Below are positions 23,901 to 32,229 of a DNA stretch of 64,000 bases, piece after piece (the first letter of the stretch is position 1; each line of letters opens with the position of its first letter). The notes beneath the pieces are model-generated. The model was not told the origin of the DNA. It did no database searches and was given only the letters and a program-made list of their open reading frames with translations. The stretch is from NCBI GenBank assembly GCA_011009095.1, contig VTPC01008646.1, positions 1 through 64,000 of the forward strand, written 5' to 3'. A program made the position numbers and the translations under genes. Source of the DNA: Ignelater luminosus (Eukaryota > Arthropoda > Insecta > Coleoptera > Elateridae).

Positions 23901-26900
23901 CTTCAATGTCACCCAAAGCATCTATTACAACAAATTGAACCAGCTCTTGGAAATTCATCTGTAAATAATTTCAATTTTAAATTGAGATAAAAAAATTATA
24001 AATCAAAAAAGTGACTGTGGGAAAATGAAGAAATACATTACATTTTTTTAGGATGGATGCAAGATGATTTATGAATTTAAAAAATTTATTATTTTGTTTA
24101 TTGTTATAAAACAAAGTATTTTTGATTGTTTATAATAAATAGGAAATTATTTGAGATAAGTGAATTCCACAAAGTATATTTACTGTAAATTTGTAGTACT
24201 GTTTTTAGAAATTAATTATAGATTAATACAAATATTTACGTTAGTAACAACAGTTAGTTTATGAATTATTTATGCTACATACCTTTTTCGTTGAAAATCT
24301 ACTAGAATCACAGAATTCAACCCCAATCTCAACTACAATACCTAGAACCATGTTCTTCTCTTACCCTACACCAGTAGAAACAAATTTGATTAAGAATTCG
24401 AACAGACCACCACTTGTAAATCGTATACGAATGGTGTTCGAGTTTCAAACATACGGTTCGGTAGAATTTCGACGCTCACCGATCGAATTACATCACCATT
24501 CGTTTAAAATTTCCACTAGTCGAGATTCGAGGATACGTCTCCTGAGCATTATCAGCTACCCACTGGATGTCCGCCTATGGACTAATTCCGGGCAAGTCGA
24601 ATGCAGTATGTCCAACCCAGTGGACATCCATCTATGGACTAATTTCAAAAGGGATTGTATGACACAATTGAAAAAATGCAATGCCAGTCCCTTTTTTCGT
24701 GTACTATTCTGAGATTTGATGGCCTGTTGCATCTTTTCTACTCAACCACTCACCTTGGGCAATTTCATAACAATAAATTAAAAAATAATTTTCCAAAATG
24801 AGCAAAACTGCCGAAGCAAGACGATTTGCACACAATGCAATGTGACGAAGCAAGTTAAAGATTAAACATCCGAATGTGCATTGAAGTAAACCACATCTAT
24901 AATAACTTGCCCGGTAACATGAGGCGTTTTTTCGCGCAGAAATGATGACGTCATTCACGTTCTGGTTCAAAACAGCTTCATAGCATTTCAAACCGCGTAA
25001 GGATTAGATTTTGAATTACTAGTTACTGAAAAGTTAGGTTATAACCTGAATTTATTTACAAAATAACGCGCACATAATTTAGTGTCAAGGTAATAATAGA
25101 ATTATTTACTTACATATTATATTATCGATTAATTATTATCTAGTCTTTTTTAATTTATTCAGTTGACACGATTATCAAAACAAATATAACCTATAAAGTT
25201 ATCAGAGCATATTCAAAACGATTCATTTTCACGGCTAATGAAATTTATGACATCACAAGTAAACCAGCTTTGAATCAGTGCAAAAAAATGGCTACAGCTC
25301 GACCAACCTCAGAAAAGCCCCGGGAAATATGCAAACTAATTTCAATAGCAAACAATGTTGACCAATTAGGAGCGTAATTTTACTCAAGTACACTAACTGA
25401 CAAAAGTTGTCTTAAATTTGTTTGTTTTGAATAATAAATTATAATCCTGGCTATTTCTTAGCTTGATGCTCGACTTTCAAGATCCAACCAATGAAAAGGC
25501 CCGATAGAATTTATTGTGGACACAGTAATTTAAAGAATCTTAAAATAATAATTAATCAGAAATGTGTGGAAAAACTACAGTTAATTTAAATTACAAAAAA
25601 AAGTGAATTAAGTGAACAAATTTTAACAAAGGTAAATTGAAGTAAATTTTTTTGTAAACTTGAAAACAAATATCAATTTAAGGTTAGAATACAAACTTTT
25701 AATATTGTCATAAGATTATTTGAGGTTATAATCAACAGTAATTGTCAGTAAAGTGTACTAAAATAACTATTTGTCATCAATTGTCATATTTATAGGTTAG
25801 ATACATTGTCACATTTTAAAATTAAGACAATAATTTCGTTTATTACTGGTGTAATCGAGAAACAAACAGGTTTGTTATTATTAACATCCAATGAATGCAT
25901 GTAAATCAATGTGAATATAGAACAATTATAAATAATATTTTGACAGAAATTGTAAAATCAAAGGTTAGTATTTTTACAGTGTTACTAATGTATAAAAACA
26001 AAATCCCTGATGACTTTTTTTCCTAACCTATAATTGACGATTTTAGGAACTACAGCACTTCGATCGCATGTTCACTTAAAAAACTTCCTATCCTTAATAT
26101 CTTGTAAACAAATGATATCAAAATAAGAAGAGAGACATTAGAATCTGCAATTAACTCAATCATAGATGTCATTCTTGTCACTGAGCCCTATCGACTGTTT
26201 TTACAGGTAAACATTGGGGAATTTTAAAAAGAATGGTTTTCCCTCCACATTTCAAAACTTCTGGTGTGATCCTCATATTTATTTTACTAACACGATTTAA
26301 ATTCATCACTAGAACAAAACTTGATCAAGTAGGCCGATTTGAATTTTGTTTGTAGCAAAAGATTGTTATTTCCTTTCCAATGGCATTTAAGATTTTGAGA
26401 TGAGGTGTGCTGGGATGAACAGAGTGATATCTACGATTGAGTTAATTGTGTATTCTACTGTCTCCCCCCTTGCATAAAAATTGACGTTTTTTCTTATTTT
26501 GATATCTTCATTTGTTTACAAGATATTAAAGGTGGAAAGTCTTAAATAAACACAGTGTACGCATATACAAAGTGAAAAAGCATAGATTTGTATCATTAAG
26601 GCACTCTACTTATTAACAAAACTTTTATAAGTGGCACCATTGTTTCATTCATTTGACATCCAAAAACAACTAATCAGCAACTAACATTGTAATCTACAAT
26701 AATCTAGTTGACCTACTAAAGGCAAGAATTTGTAAATACAGATAACACTGCTAAATTTGAATATGGTATGCGTATGTGGGCTGATAGTATTTGATATTAG
26801 GCATTCGTTTTTATTTACAATTTTATCCCACACAGAAAGCTTGCGCAAGCATAAAAACTTGTTTTCATTTAACTTGTGCATATTTTTGTTATTTAAGTTT

Positions 26901-28459
26901 ACTCAAATTGAACTGGAGAGATTTCAATTTAATTTAATTAATTACAACAAAAACTGATCTAACTAAAATCCGTGATAAATGTCAACAGAACTCTATTTTT
27001 TAGGTTATGTTTATAATTGCACACCTGGACTGTTTGGATTGTTTGTAAACTTTGCTCCAAATGTTGATTTGAAATCATGTCACTAATTCAAATCTCTCTG
27101 GTGCTGATGTCATTTGTTTAACAAATTAACATTAAATACTTGTATTTGAATAGCCCTTCAGTTAATTTTTTTCTATTCCAGAATCCAAAATGGTTTATGA
27201 TTTAAATTTTGAGGTTAAGTACACAGATTTAATTACAATATTTCTAATTGGTGTAATCGCACAGAAATTTTTAAATATGGCACGATATGATATTTTTGGG
27301 AGTATTTTGGAATTACCCATATTGATATATTCAGATAGAAAAGCATTTGTCATTTGTATTATCAGCATTTGCTTCCTTTACAAAGCTGGAATTTTTGCAA
27401 CGATAATCCTCTCCTCTCTAACTTCTATTTTTGGAATGCAAATTCTAATAATTTTACCGTAATGAACTTACCACAATTAAAACTTAAGTTCCAATTAGAA
27501 AAACACTCTGTATATCAAAACAATTTTGTTTTCTATTTTTAAATTCCAAACACTGGAAAGTTTTCACTAATGCACTTATTATAAATTAAAAAAAAAATAA
27601 CATAAACAAAACTTCACGAAAACCAGTTTTGTTATTATTAGAGTTTATTATTAAACTTACGTGGCCTTGCCTTCCCTCAAGAAAACGCATGATAAAGTGC
27701 ATTCCAATTTGGCCATGGTGATCTTTTTACTTGTAGGCTTGAACGTAAGCTGTAATTGATGTTGTGTTGATTCGACACTGGCATATTTACGCATGTTGAT
27801 ATGTGCCACTGCCAACTGCCTTCGTTTACCTGTAGGCGCAACCTGCACACATGTATAAACAATCATTATCTGGAGGTAATAGATAAGACAGATAATTATT
27901 ATATAACACATGCATTTTTTCAGACTTAAACTAATTGAATAAGGAAATTTCAGGAACTTTTCACTTGCAATATCACAAACATTCATGTAGGGATGTCATC
28001 ATTTGATATCACTTGCGACACGTTCTGATAAATTTTAAATATATTTACACAGCAAATTGCTTATCAGAAGCTATATATATACATACATCTTCAATAATAA
28101 AGCTCCAATCTTTATCTTCTAATTCGTTTGTTCGAGGGTCTTTAAAAAGCGTAACAGAGACCTGATGATTTTCTGGTAAAGGCCAAACAACAAGGCCTTT
28201 GTAAGCATTTTGAAGTGTAGGTTCCCATTGCATTGGGGTTGATATAACACGCCGTGACCTCCTTGACCAAACTATCGATAACTTGTGCGGTTCCCTAGAT
28301 AGATAACAAAAATTGAGTTACGCAATTAAAGTCAATACAGTATGTACATACTTACCATTTTGGTGAGAATTCAAACGATAACTGATGGTATGAAACTGTG
28401 AATTGAAACTTAACTGCTAATTTATTCACTCGTTGCAGCCGTTTCCAAACTGATCCCAT
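9429..28459 (-). CDS. EHBP1: EH domain-binding protein 1 (EHBP1) homologue, 15 coding exons, 981 aa
   Basis: Joined minus-strand exons: 28459-28356, 28294-28087, 27842-27661, 20944-20745, 20682-20362, 20304-20172, 19589-19471, 19409-19201, 19148-18594, 18402-18313, 15290-15092, 14797-14664, 10369-10146, 10092-9904, 9507-9429. Every junction has AG/GT and the phases agree, giving 2946 nt with one terminal stop. Residues 1-165 form the C2 (NT-C2) domain, starting [11 protein letters not shown] as in the family and ending [15 protein letters not shown]. Residues about 337-450 form the calponin-homology domain ([38 protein letters not shown]). Residues 680-735 are arginine/glutamate-rich helices, and about 820-956 the bMERB domain that binds Rab8/10/35-class GTPases. 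The C-terminus is KCVIQ, a CaaX prenylation box; vertebrate EHBP1 ends similarly. EHBP1 couples Rab-marked recycling endosomes and EHD proteins to actin. No NPF tripeptide is present in the translation; the nearest is DPF at about residue 615. The length is somewhat shorter than human EHBP1 (about 1230 aa), mainly in the linkers. Confidence 0.96.
9904..10092 (-). CDS. EHBP1: EHBP1 coding exon 14, bMERB domain part 2
   Basis: Encodes [39 protein letters not shown] and [18 protein letters not shown], the C-terminal bMERB helices. Confidence 0.96.
10146..10369 (-). CDS. EHBP1: EHBP1 coding exon 13, bMERB domain part 1
   Basis: Encodes [28 protein letters not shown] and [20 protein letters not shown], the first helices of the Rab-binding bMERB (DUF3585) domain. 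The exon's first codon is ATG. Confidence 0.96.
10885..10913. repeat. (AAT)n microsatellite
   Basis: An imperfect AAT repeat with one GAT interruption, inside EHBP1 intron 12. Confidence 0.85.
10975..12500 (-). pseudogene. DUF7869-like transposon-derived protein remnant
   Basis: On the minus strand a piece near 11750-11600 reads [19 protein letters not shown], then [21 protein letters not shown] second (11620-11331) reads [20 protein letters not shown] and [20 protein letters not shown], and a third (11316-10975) contains [16 protein letters not shown] and ends in a stop. The order 'ESHY.R.KS.R.YL', 'DGC.GQNKN', 'PV.GHS..P.DRVF' is that of a widespread arthropod transposase-like family now called DUF7869. 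The middle of the normal protein is missing between the first two pieces and frames change, so this is a fossil. A cysteine-rich patch ([15 protein letters not shown], about 12490-12440) may be part of its N-terminus. It lies in intron 12 of EHBP1, in the same orientation. The family name is from memory. Confidence 0.65.
11967..12214. repeat. two tandem units of about 124 bp
   Basis: Unit one (11967) and unit two (12091) share TTCGGC[A/C]GCCATTTTGACC, then GTTCCCGA, TATCAAAAAAC and TTTTTGATGTAGAAT in the same order. They are followed by a short CAGA repeat (12226-12241). This suggests a short satellite-like tail. Confidence 0.7.
12576..13169 (+). mobile_element. internally deleted Tigger/pogo transposon
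   Basis: The left end CAGTGGAACTCTC and the reverse complement of the right end (CAGGGGAACCTCC) are inverted, each flanked by TA (12574-12575 and 13170-13171). Inside, 12636-12821 reads [20 protein letters not shown] and [16 protein letters not shown], the CENP-B/psq-type helix-turn-helix of pogo transposases. The frame at 12821-13063 reads [19 protein letters not shown] and [12 protein letters not shown], resembling the C-terminal tail of Tigger proteins. The DDE catalytic core between them is gone, so the element is non-autonomous. It sits in EHBP1 intron 12. Confidence 0.85.
12636..13063 (+). pseudogene. Tigger transposase remnant, DNA-binding head joined to C-terminal tail
   Basis: The first reading frame stops at 12821 and the second continues to 13063. 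Together they give only about 140 residues against roughly 500 for an intact Tigger transposase. The HTH part is intact enough to recognise ([20 protein letters not shown]). No catalytic D residues remain. Confidence 0.75.
13170..14663. other. rest of EHBP1 intron 12
   Basis: AT-rich. A minus-strand piece at 14354-14276 ([20 protein letters not shown]) resembles the charged N-terminus of the transposase-like family at 10975-12500, but this link is weak. No additional EHBP1 exon was found, and exons 12 and 13 join in phase without one. Confidence 0.4.
14664..14797 (-). CDS. EHBP1: EHBP1 coding exon 12, serine-rich linker
   Basis: Encodes [20 protein letters not shown] and [20 protein letters not shown], with several SP sites. 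The acceptor is TTTTGCTGTAG and the donor GTAAGT; the exon ends in phase 0. Confidence 0.9.
14837..14897. repeat. (AAT)n microsatellite
   Basis: A nearly pure AAT repeat of about 60 bp in EHBP1 intron 11, between exons 12 and 11. Confidence 0.9.
15092..15290 (-). CDS. EHBP1: EHBP1 coding exon 11, coiled-coil segment
   Basis: Encodes [20 protein letters not shown] and EARKGS, then a serine-rich tail (QSSI). This matches the 'LSDEE..QLRERARQLIAEAR' block of the family. Ends in phase 1. Confidence 0.94.
15757..18091. mobile_element. 2.3-kb element with long terminal inverted repeats
   Basis: The left end reads CAGGGTGGTCCAAACTCAAG, then GTAAATGTAGAATATC, CTAGAAAAGCTAGAAAAAAC and TGAATA. The reverse complement of the right end reads AGAGGGTGGTTCAAATTCAT, then GGTAAATTCTGGGTATC, CTAGAATAGCTAGAAAAAAA and CTGAATA. 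Similarity continues inward for about 170 bp (TTTTGTTTTTGAG; AAATTGATTTTTTG). The interior has only chance open frames and a large microsatellite, so the transposase is lost or was never present. It lies in EHBP1 intron 10 (15291-18312). The superfamily is not identified. Confidence 0.7.
17263..17513. repeat. long TTA/TTC-type microsatellite
   Basis: About 250 bp of interrupted TAT, ATT and TTCTA words. The open frame across it is only the low-complexity translation of the repeat. Confidence 0.9.
18313..18402 (-). CDS. EHBP1: EHBP1 coding exon 10, coiled-coil segment
   Basis: Encodes [20 protein letters not shown] and [10 protein letters not shown], like the RQEELKERARVLLEQARRD helix of vertebrate EHBP1. 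The first three bases could belong to the intron, since CAG is repeated at the acceptor; the frame is unaffected. Confidence 0.93.
18594..19148 (-). CDS. EHBP1: EHBP1 coding exon 9, long polar linker
   Basis: A 185-codon exon, lysine/asparagine/glutamate-rich, with [18 protein letters not shown] and the end ELPMPPS. The DPFGSDDE block corresponds in position and style to the NPFGDPDSEE-type blocks of vertebrate EHBP1, but with D in place of N. Confidence 0.93.
19201..19409 (-). CDS. EHBP1: EHBP1 coding exon 8, end of calponin-homology domain
   Basis: Encodes [20 protein letters not shown], then ELEVQQIG and YMIGRF, which follow the CH domain in this family. Ends in phase 0 after KARQQQA. Confidence 0.96.
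19471..19589 (-). CDS. EHBP1: EHBP1 coding exon 7, calponin-homology domain part 2
   Basis: Encodes [20 protein letters not shown] and [15 protein letters not shown], matching the 'NKKAFD..A.LGI.R.LEPSDM' region of EHBP1 CH domains. Confidence 0.96.
20172..20304 (-). CDS. EHBP1: EHBP1 coding exon 6, calponin-homology domain part 1
   Basis: Encodes [20 protein letters not shown] and [20 protein letters not shown], the first half of a type-2-like CH domain. Ends in phase 2 at GTAAGT. Confidence 0.96.
20362..20682 (-). CDS. EHBP1: EHBP1 coding exon 5, variable linker
   Basis: Encodes a proline-, glutamate- and lysine-rich linker ([37 protein letters not shown]) with DPYSDL but no NPF motif. 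Low conservation is expected here. It is joined by consistent phases (1 in, 1 out). Confidence 0.9.
20745..20944 (-). CDS. EHBP1: EHBP1 coding exon 4, acidic linker
   Basis: Encodes [18 protein letters not shown] and an acidic, serine-rich stretch ([13 protein letters not shown]). DEDMQS.ASLMS directly follows the C2 domain in the family. Ends in phase 1. Confidence 0.95.
20945..22089. other. start of EHBP1 intron 3, AT-rich
   Basis: No gene or repeat is supported apart from a short ATT run near 21570-21587. Confidence 0.4.
22404..22701 (+). pseudogene. Harbinger Myb/SANT-like accessory protein, C-terminal exon
   Basis: Follows a TTATTACAG acceptor. It encodes [39 protein letters not shown] and [20 protein letters not shown]. 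After an A-run (about 22635) the proper frame continues [20 protein letters not shown] to a stop at about 22701, so there is one frameshift in the homopolymer. The C-terminal coiled coil is typical of the DNA-binding partner protein of Harbinger. The SANT domain itself is absent. Confidence 0.65.
22908..23958 (-). pseudogene. HARBI1-like PIF/Harbinger transposase, three frameshifts
   Basis: ATG (23958) directly follows a TTTACAG acceptor. An upstream untranslated exon ends in AAAAG|GTATGT at 24283. The readable pieces, in order, are [20 protein letters not shown]; then, shifted, [20 protein letters not shown] with [17 protein letters not shown]; then, shifted near 23690, [75 protein letters not shown] and [18 protein letters not shown]; then, shifted near 23098, [27 protein letters not shown], the D of [14 protein letters not shown] and the E of ERCNGVLK represent the DDE_Tnp_4 catalytic region. 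Catalytic residues survive but the frame does not. Confidence 0.88.
24558..24646. repeat. two 32-bp direct repeats, period 57 bp
   Basis: ACCCACTGGATGTCCGCCTA with TGGACTAATT at 24558, and ACCCAGTGGACATCCATCTA with TGGACTAATT at 24615. The cores ACTGGATGTCC and GGACATCCA are also partly inverted relative to each other. They lie directly outside the Harbinger right end. Confidence 0.7.
26076..26546. mobile_element. foldback/long-TIR MITE
   Basis: The left arm (TTAATATCTTGTAAACAAAT, then GATATCAAAATAAGAA, then CAATTAACTCAATC and ATAGAT) recurs inverted on the right over about 110-130 bp, with an extra insert of about 15 bp in the right arm. There is no coding sequence. It lies in EHBP1 intron 3. 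Confidence 0.7.
26547..27660. other. end of EHBP1 intron 3
   Basis: AT-rich. A 90-codon plus-strand frame at 27190-27462 follows a pyrimidine-tract AG and is hydrophobic, but shows no family resemblance. I treat it as probably chance. Confidence 0.35.
27661..27842 (-). CDS. EHBP1: EHBP1 coding exon 3, end of C2 domain
   Basis: Encodes [20 protein letters not shown] through [14 protein letters not shown]. It follows a TGCAG acceptor and ends in phase 2 at GTAAGT. The next intron (20945-27660) is 6.7 kb and carries a Harbinger and a foldback element. Confidence 0.95.
28087..28294 (-). CDS. EHBP1: EHBP1 coding exon 2, C2 domain
   Basis: Encodes [16 protein letters not shown] through [16 protein letters not shown] to SFIIED, the core of the NT-C2 domain. 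The donor is GTATGT and the exon ends in phase 0. Confidence 0.95.
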
Positions 28460-28469
28460 GACGGAACCA
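28356..28469 (-). CDS. EHBP1: EHBP1 coding exon 1 (with 10 nt of 5' UTR)
   Basis: An AG acceptor (gttttag) ends at 28470, so an untranslated exon lies further upstream. ATG is at 28459-28457. It encodes [20 protein letters not shown] and on to SPKW, the first strands of the C2 domain, and ends in phase 2 at a GTAAG donor. Confidence 0.95.
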
Positions 28470-31400
28470 CTAAAACACGTAGTTGTCATGTTAGTAAGTT
28501 GCTAATAAAAGCAGTGCATAATTTGAAATATTTAGACAATAGAAGAATAGCAGGATGAAATAAATGATAATTCAAAAATAATAGAGTAGGACTATCGGTA
28601 TCAACAGGAAATGACAAAACTTACTATCCTGTTGAAATTGATACAAAAATCAATTTGTTTTTCCCCCTTTTTGCTTTAGGATAAATACATCAACTAGTTT
28701 GCATTATGGATCTATTTGAGTTAAATAAATAAATGATACAAATGTTATTAACAATAAGAACTTTGATATCTTTAACAAATTAACCTTGTGTACAAATGTA
28801 ATGATTCATTTGACATAAGGGTCAAAAAATTTTAAGAATTGAACTTAGGCCAACAAAATTTACGTCTTTCTGCAACATGTTAAAATTCGCTCACCTTTTA
28901 TATTAAGCTCGATTATGACACATTTCTGATGAAATATCAATTGTTTCTCAGTCATTTACAAATAATTAACCATCATTTAAAATAAAAATAAAAACCACTA
29001 GCAAATATATAATTGCTAATATGACATTTAAGATGGTTACTACCATCTGAATGGAATGACTGCAGATCGTACTACGGATAAAAATTTGGTAGTAGTCGTA
29101 GTAGTTCACGTCATTCAGTAGATCATTCATGCTGTGCTTACGCTATTTACCGATAGATAGCAACTTAAGCATTAAATTGTATCTCTTGAAAACTCAAACT
29201 TTTGATGATTTAAAAGTGCGATTTACAAATAGAATTTATTGTTAAAAAGTTCTAAAACACAAAACTAAAATAATAAAATAGTTTTCTTGTTTTCCTATAA
29301 CTTACAGCATCATGAATATTTGGCCTACCTATAAAAAATAAACAAGTAGTTCCAATCTCCCATAGAAACTTTTAAAAAGAGTCGTCAGTTTGAACTATAG
29401 ATATAAATTTGAACCATTTAAATGAAACACAGCTCTTAAAACTATAAATAAATTTCTTTTGCCAATTTTTGGTTACTTTTAACCAAACATTGCATTGCTA
29501 TAAGTATGTCAAGCTTTTTAAATCTTTTATTTTTTATGTTTTATAATCAAAATCAAGGGTTCTGCAAAAAGGGTTGTTAAATATCTTTTTTAGTTCTACT
29601 TAAATCTGGGTTAAATCTTCAGTACAACAATCAAGCCTTGTTAACACAAAATAGCTTTTTGTTTCAAATCTTGTTTTTATTTAATTTAAATTTAATTATG
29701 ACTGTGTTAATAATGCATAGTTTTGGAAGTTGATCAGTTTTTCCAGGATTTAGTACACCTGATGGCAATTTTAGGTTTTTGCATCTTCGCATTCTTCACC
29801 AAGCAATATTTTAGAAACCTTCCAACCTAGAAGATTTAAAGCAAATGTAACTGTTCATAAGAAATATTTCATTGGTTCAAATAACTTAACTTGCTTAATA
29901 AGTCCAAATGGTTCATGAAACGATAATAAAGTTCAACTAAAAATTCAAAGTTAGTGTGTCCAATTCAAGAATCATTAAAAATGTATCGGCAATTTTCTCT
30001 TCCATTTCCCTTTCAAAAGCAGCAATAAAACAAATTTCATACTGGTCATATCAAAGTTTTATTAAACTATAAGTTCTACAGCAAACCTTCATTTGCATTT
30101 AATTATTTCATACATATTTCATTGAAATCAAACGGGGATCAGATATGAAAATGTTCTAAGCAGATTTTATATAAATTTCAGTCATGCGAGGGTAAATTGT
30201 TTTAGTTCCTGTTTTAAAATTCGCAAAATATTGAAAAGTACTTATCCAGCAATTAAAAAATGAAATTTTCAATAACCAATATAGTACAAATCAAAAATTA
30301 TGCCTTGAGGATGTCAATTGTTCACATTTGTCATTGACAACAAAACATGTCCAATTAATCAATGAATCCTGCTCTAGACGAAGACTTACTCAAATTAGCG
30401 AAATAATCCTATCAAGGTCTAGGTGCTAAGAATCAAATCAACTTTGTGTTTTAGGTAATGATCCTTCATGATTTTAAATATTTAACAGGAATAACTATAA
30501 TGGAAGTAAAACAATGGGTTCATAAGAGAACCCTTATAGTATCTTCATGCTAATCCCTGTTTATCTTCCGTCTGGTTTTAACAGTGCTGCCTCAGAAGTT
30601 TCTCTAACTTCTCGATAGAGTTTCTTCCGTGAATCTCTGTTGGAGATATATTTTACCGCTTCTCAGTTCTTTTTATATCACAATTAGACTTTGCCACTAT
30701 TCTCGCAGTTTTATTTTCAAATAAATTTGGTAAATAGGCTGTCTAGAAGCCCAGCATCATCGTTTATCAAACTAGATATATTAGTATTAGTTCGTATAAT
30801 ACGAAAATGCTTATCGTCACATATTAATTGACGCTCAACGTGGGGCTTAAACTCGTTACAATATGCCGATTCTGGTTCACTCTTGGATTTAGTAGTTTCA
30901 AAGCTCTCAAAACAATTTTTCTATTTGCTTTGCATCACATTAAAAGTATTTAAAAAACCCTCAAAGGTCTTTCAAGATTGTTAGGTAGTCTCATATCTCA
31001 GACTTTCGTCTTTATATTGGGCTTTTCATAATTTTTTTGTTGCTGTCTTTTCATGACCTTTTTCATAAAACCTTTTTTGTTAAAAGTTTGCAAATGTATT
31101 GTGTTTTGAAGGTTTTATATATAGTACATTTTTTTATTATTATTATTATGGAAAATTCTTCTTTCAATTTTCATTTAAAATTTATTTATGCTAAGTGCAA
31201 GTTCTTTATACTTTCATTTTTATTATTTAGTTTGTAAGTCATATTCGATGTCTAACTTGAGAATATTTATTAAAGTAACGTTTTTGCTACAAAATATGAG
31301 TGTAATAAAAAGTAATAATTCTTACGAGCTATTCTTAAACAGCGGGGCGCGATATCTAAAATACCAAGAGTACTCGCGTGCTGTTTTTTTTTGACAAAGG

Positions 31401-31875
31401 AGGCTCTTATAAATTTAAAACGGTGCATGCTATGATACGAATGCTTTCTCTTTTAAGAAAATATAGATAAATAATAAAAAATTAAATAATCATTATCTGT
31501 TTTTATTTCTCTTTCATCTCTATTACTGTTCATTTCTCTGAAGTTGTCGCTGCTCTATTCAACTTATGCTTGTACCTACTGTACCTGTGGATTTTTCAAA
31601 CTACAGGCGAGGCCATGCCGAATATCTAGACTCGGAATCACAGACACGACTGTATTTCGTCTCTGAAAGATGAACTATACCTTAGGAAATCACCATCAAT
31701 ATCTTTTCCACCAACATTGCCTAAATCTCGAAGTTGCACCTGCAAGACGCATTATTTGAGAGAAGATCCGAAATGTTCAATTTTGCACTGTAAATACCGC
31801 AAATTCAAATATTTAACTTTAGATTACCAGATCAAGCAATAATAATTTCAGAACACATTTTTGTCCAAACATATA
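28470..31875. other. EHBP1 upstream region, probable 5' UTR intron and intergenic DNA
   Basis: Because exon 1 opens with a splice acceptor, a non-coding first exon and the promoter must lie upstream on this side. I could not locate them. No other gene, RNA or repeat is supported here. Confidence 0.4.
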
Positions 31876-32229
31876 CAGTAAGATCATTATTGCTTGTCCA
31901 GACGATATTACTTTTCACAGTCGTTATCAAACCTATCAAACCTTTATTTTAATGCAAAGCTGGCAACAAAACCGAGTAAAAACGAATTTTGACGGATGAC
32001 GATCGGCGCGTTTATGTTTGTCATACCTTATTCTTTAAAAATTATTTGTTTCAAACAGTAGACAATCACTTTAGCAGAAGTGTTTTCCGGGTGGCATAGA
32101 TTTCATTACAAAAAAATTTCTTAGTGGCCAACTTCATCCTATAAGTAAATGACAGTAAACGGAATCAAATATAGATAACATCACCTGCGGAAAACAGTTT
32201 TTTCTGGACAAGCAATAATGATCTTACTG
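31876..32229. mobile_element. 354-bp Tc1/mariner-like MITE with perfect TIRs
   Basis: Both ends read inward CAGTAAGATCATTATTGCTT and on to GTCCAGA, 27 bp without mismatch. They are flanked by TA (31874-31875 and 32230-32231). There is no transposase. The intact inverted repeats suggest a fairly recent insertion. Confidence 0.9.

Larger units (their letters stand above)
22090..24547. mobile_element. decayed PIF/Harbinger transposon
   Basis: The outer ends are inverted: left CAGGAGATGTATCCTCGAGT, right (reverse complement) CAGGAGACGTATCCTCGAAT. Weaker similarity extends about 130 bp inward. Between them are two convergent, broken genes: a Myb/SANT-type accessory protein tail on the plus strand (22404-22701) and a HARBI1-like nuclease on the minus strand (23958-22908). 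That pairing is diagnostic of PIF/Harbinger. The Myb gene has lost its N-terminal exons, since only about 190 bp separate it from the inverted repeat. The target duplication is unclear. It sits in EHBP1 intron 3. Confidence 0.85.
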
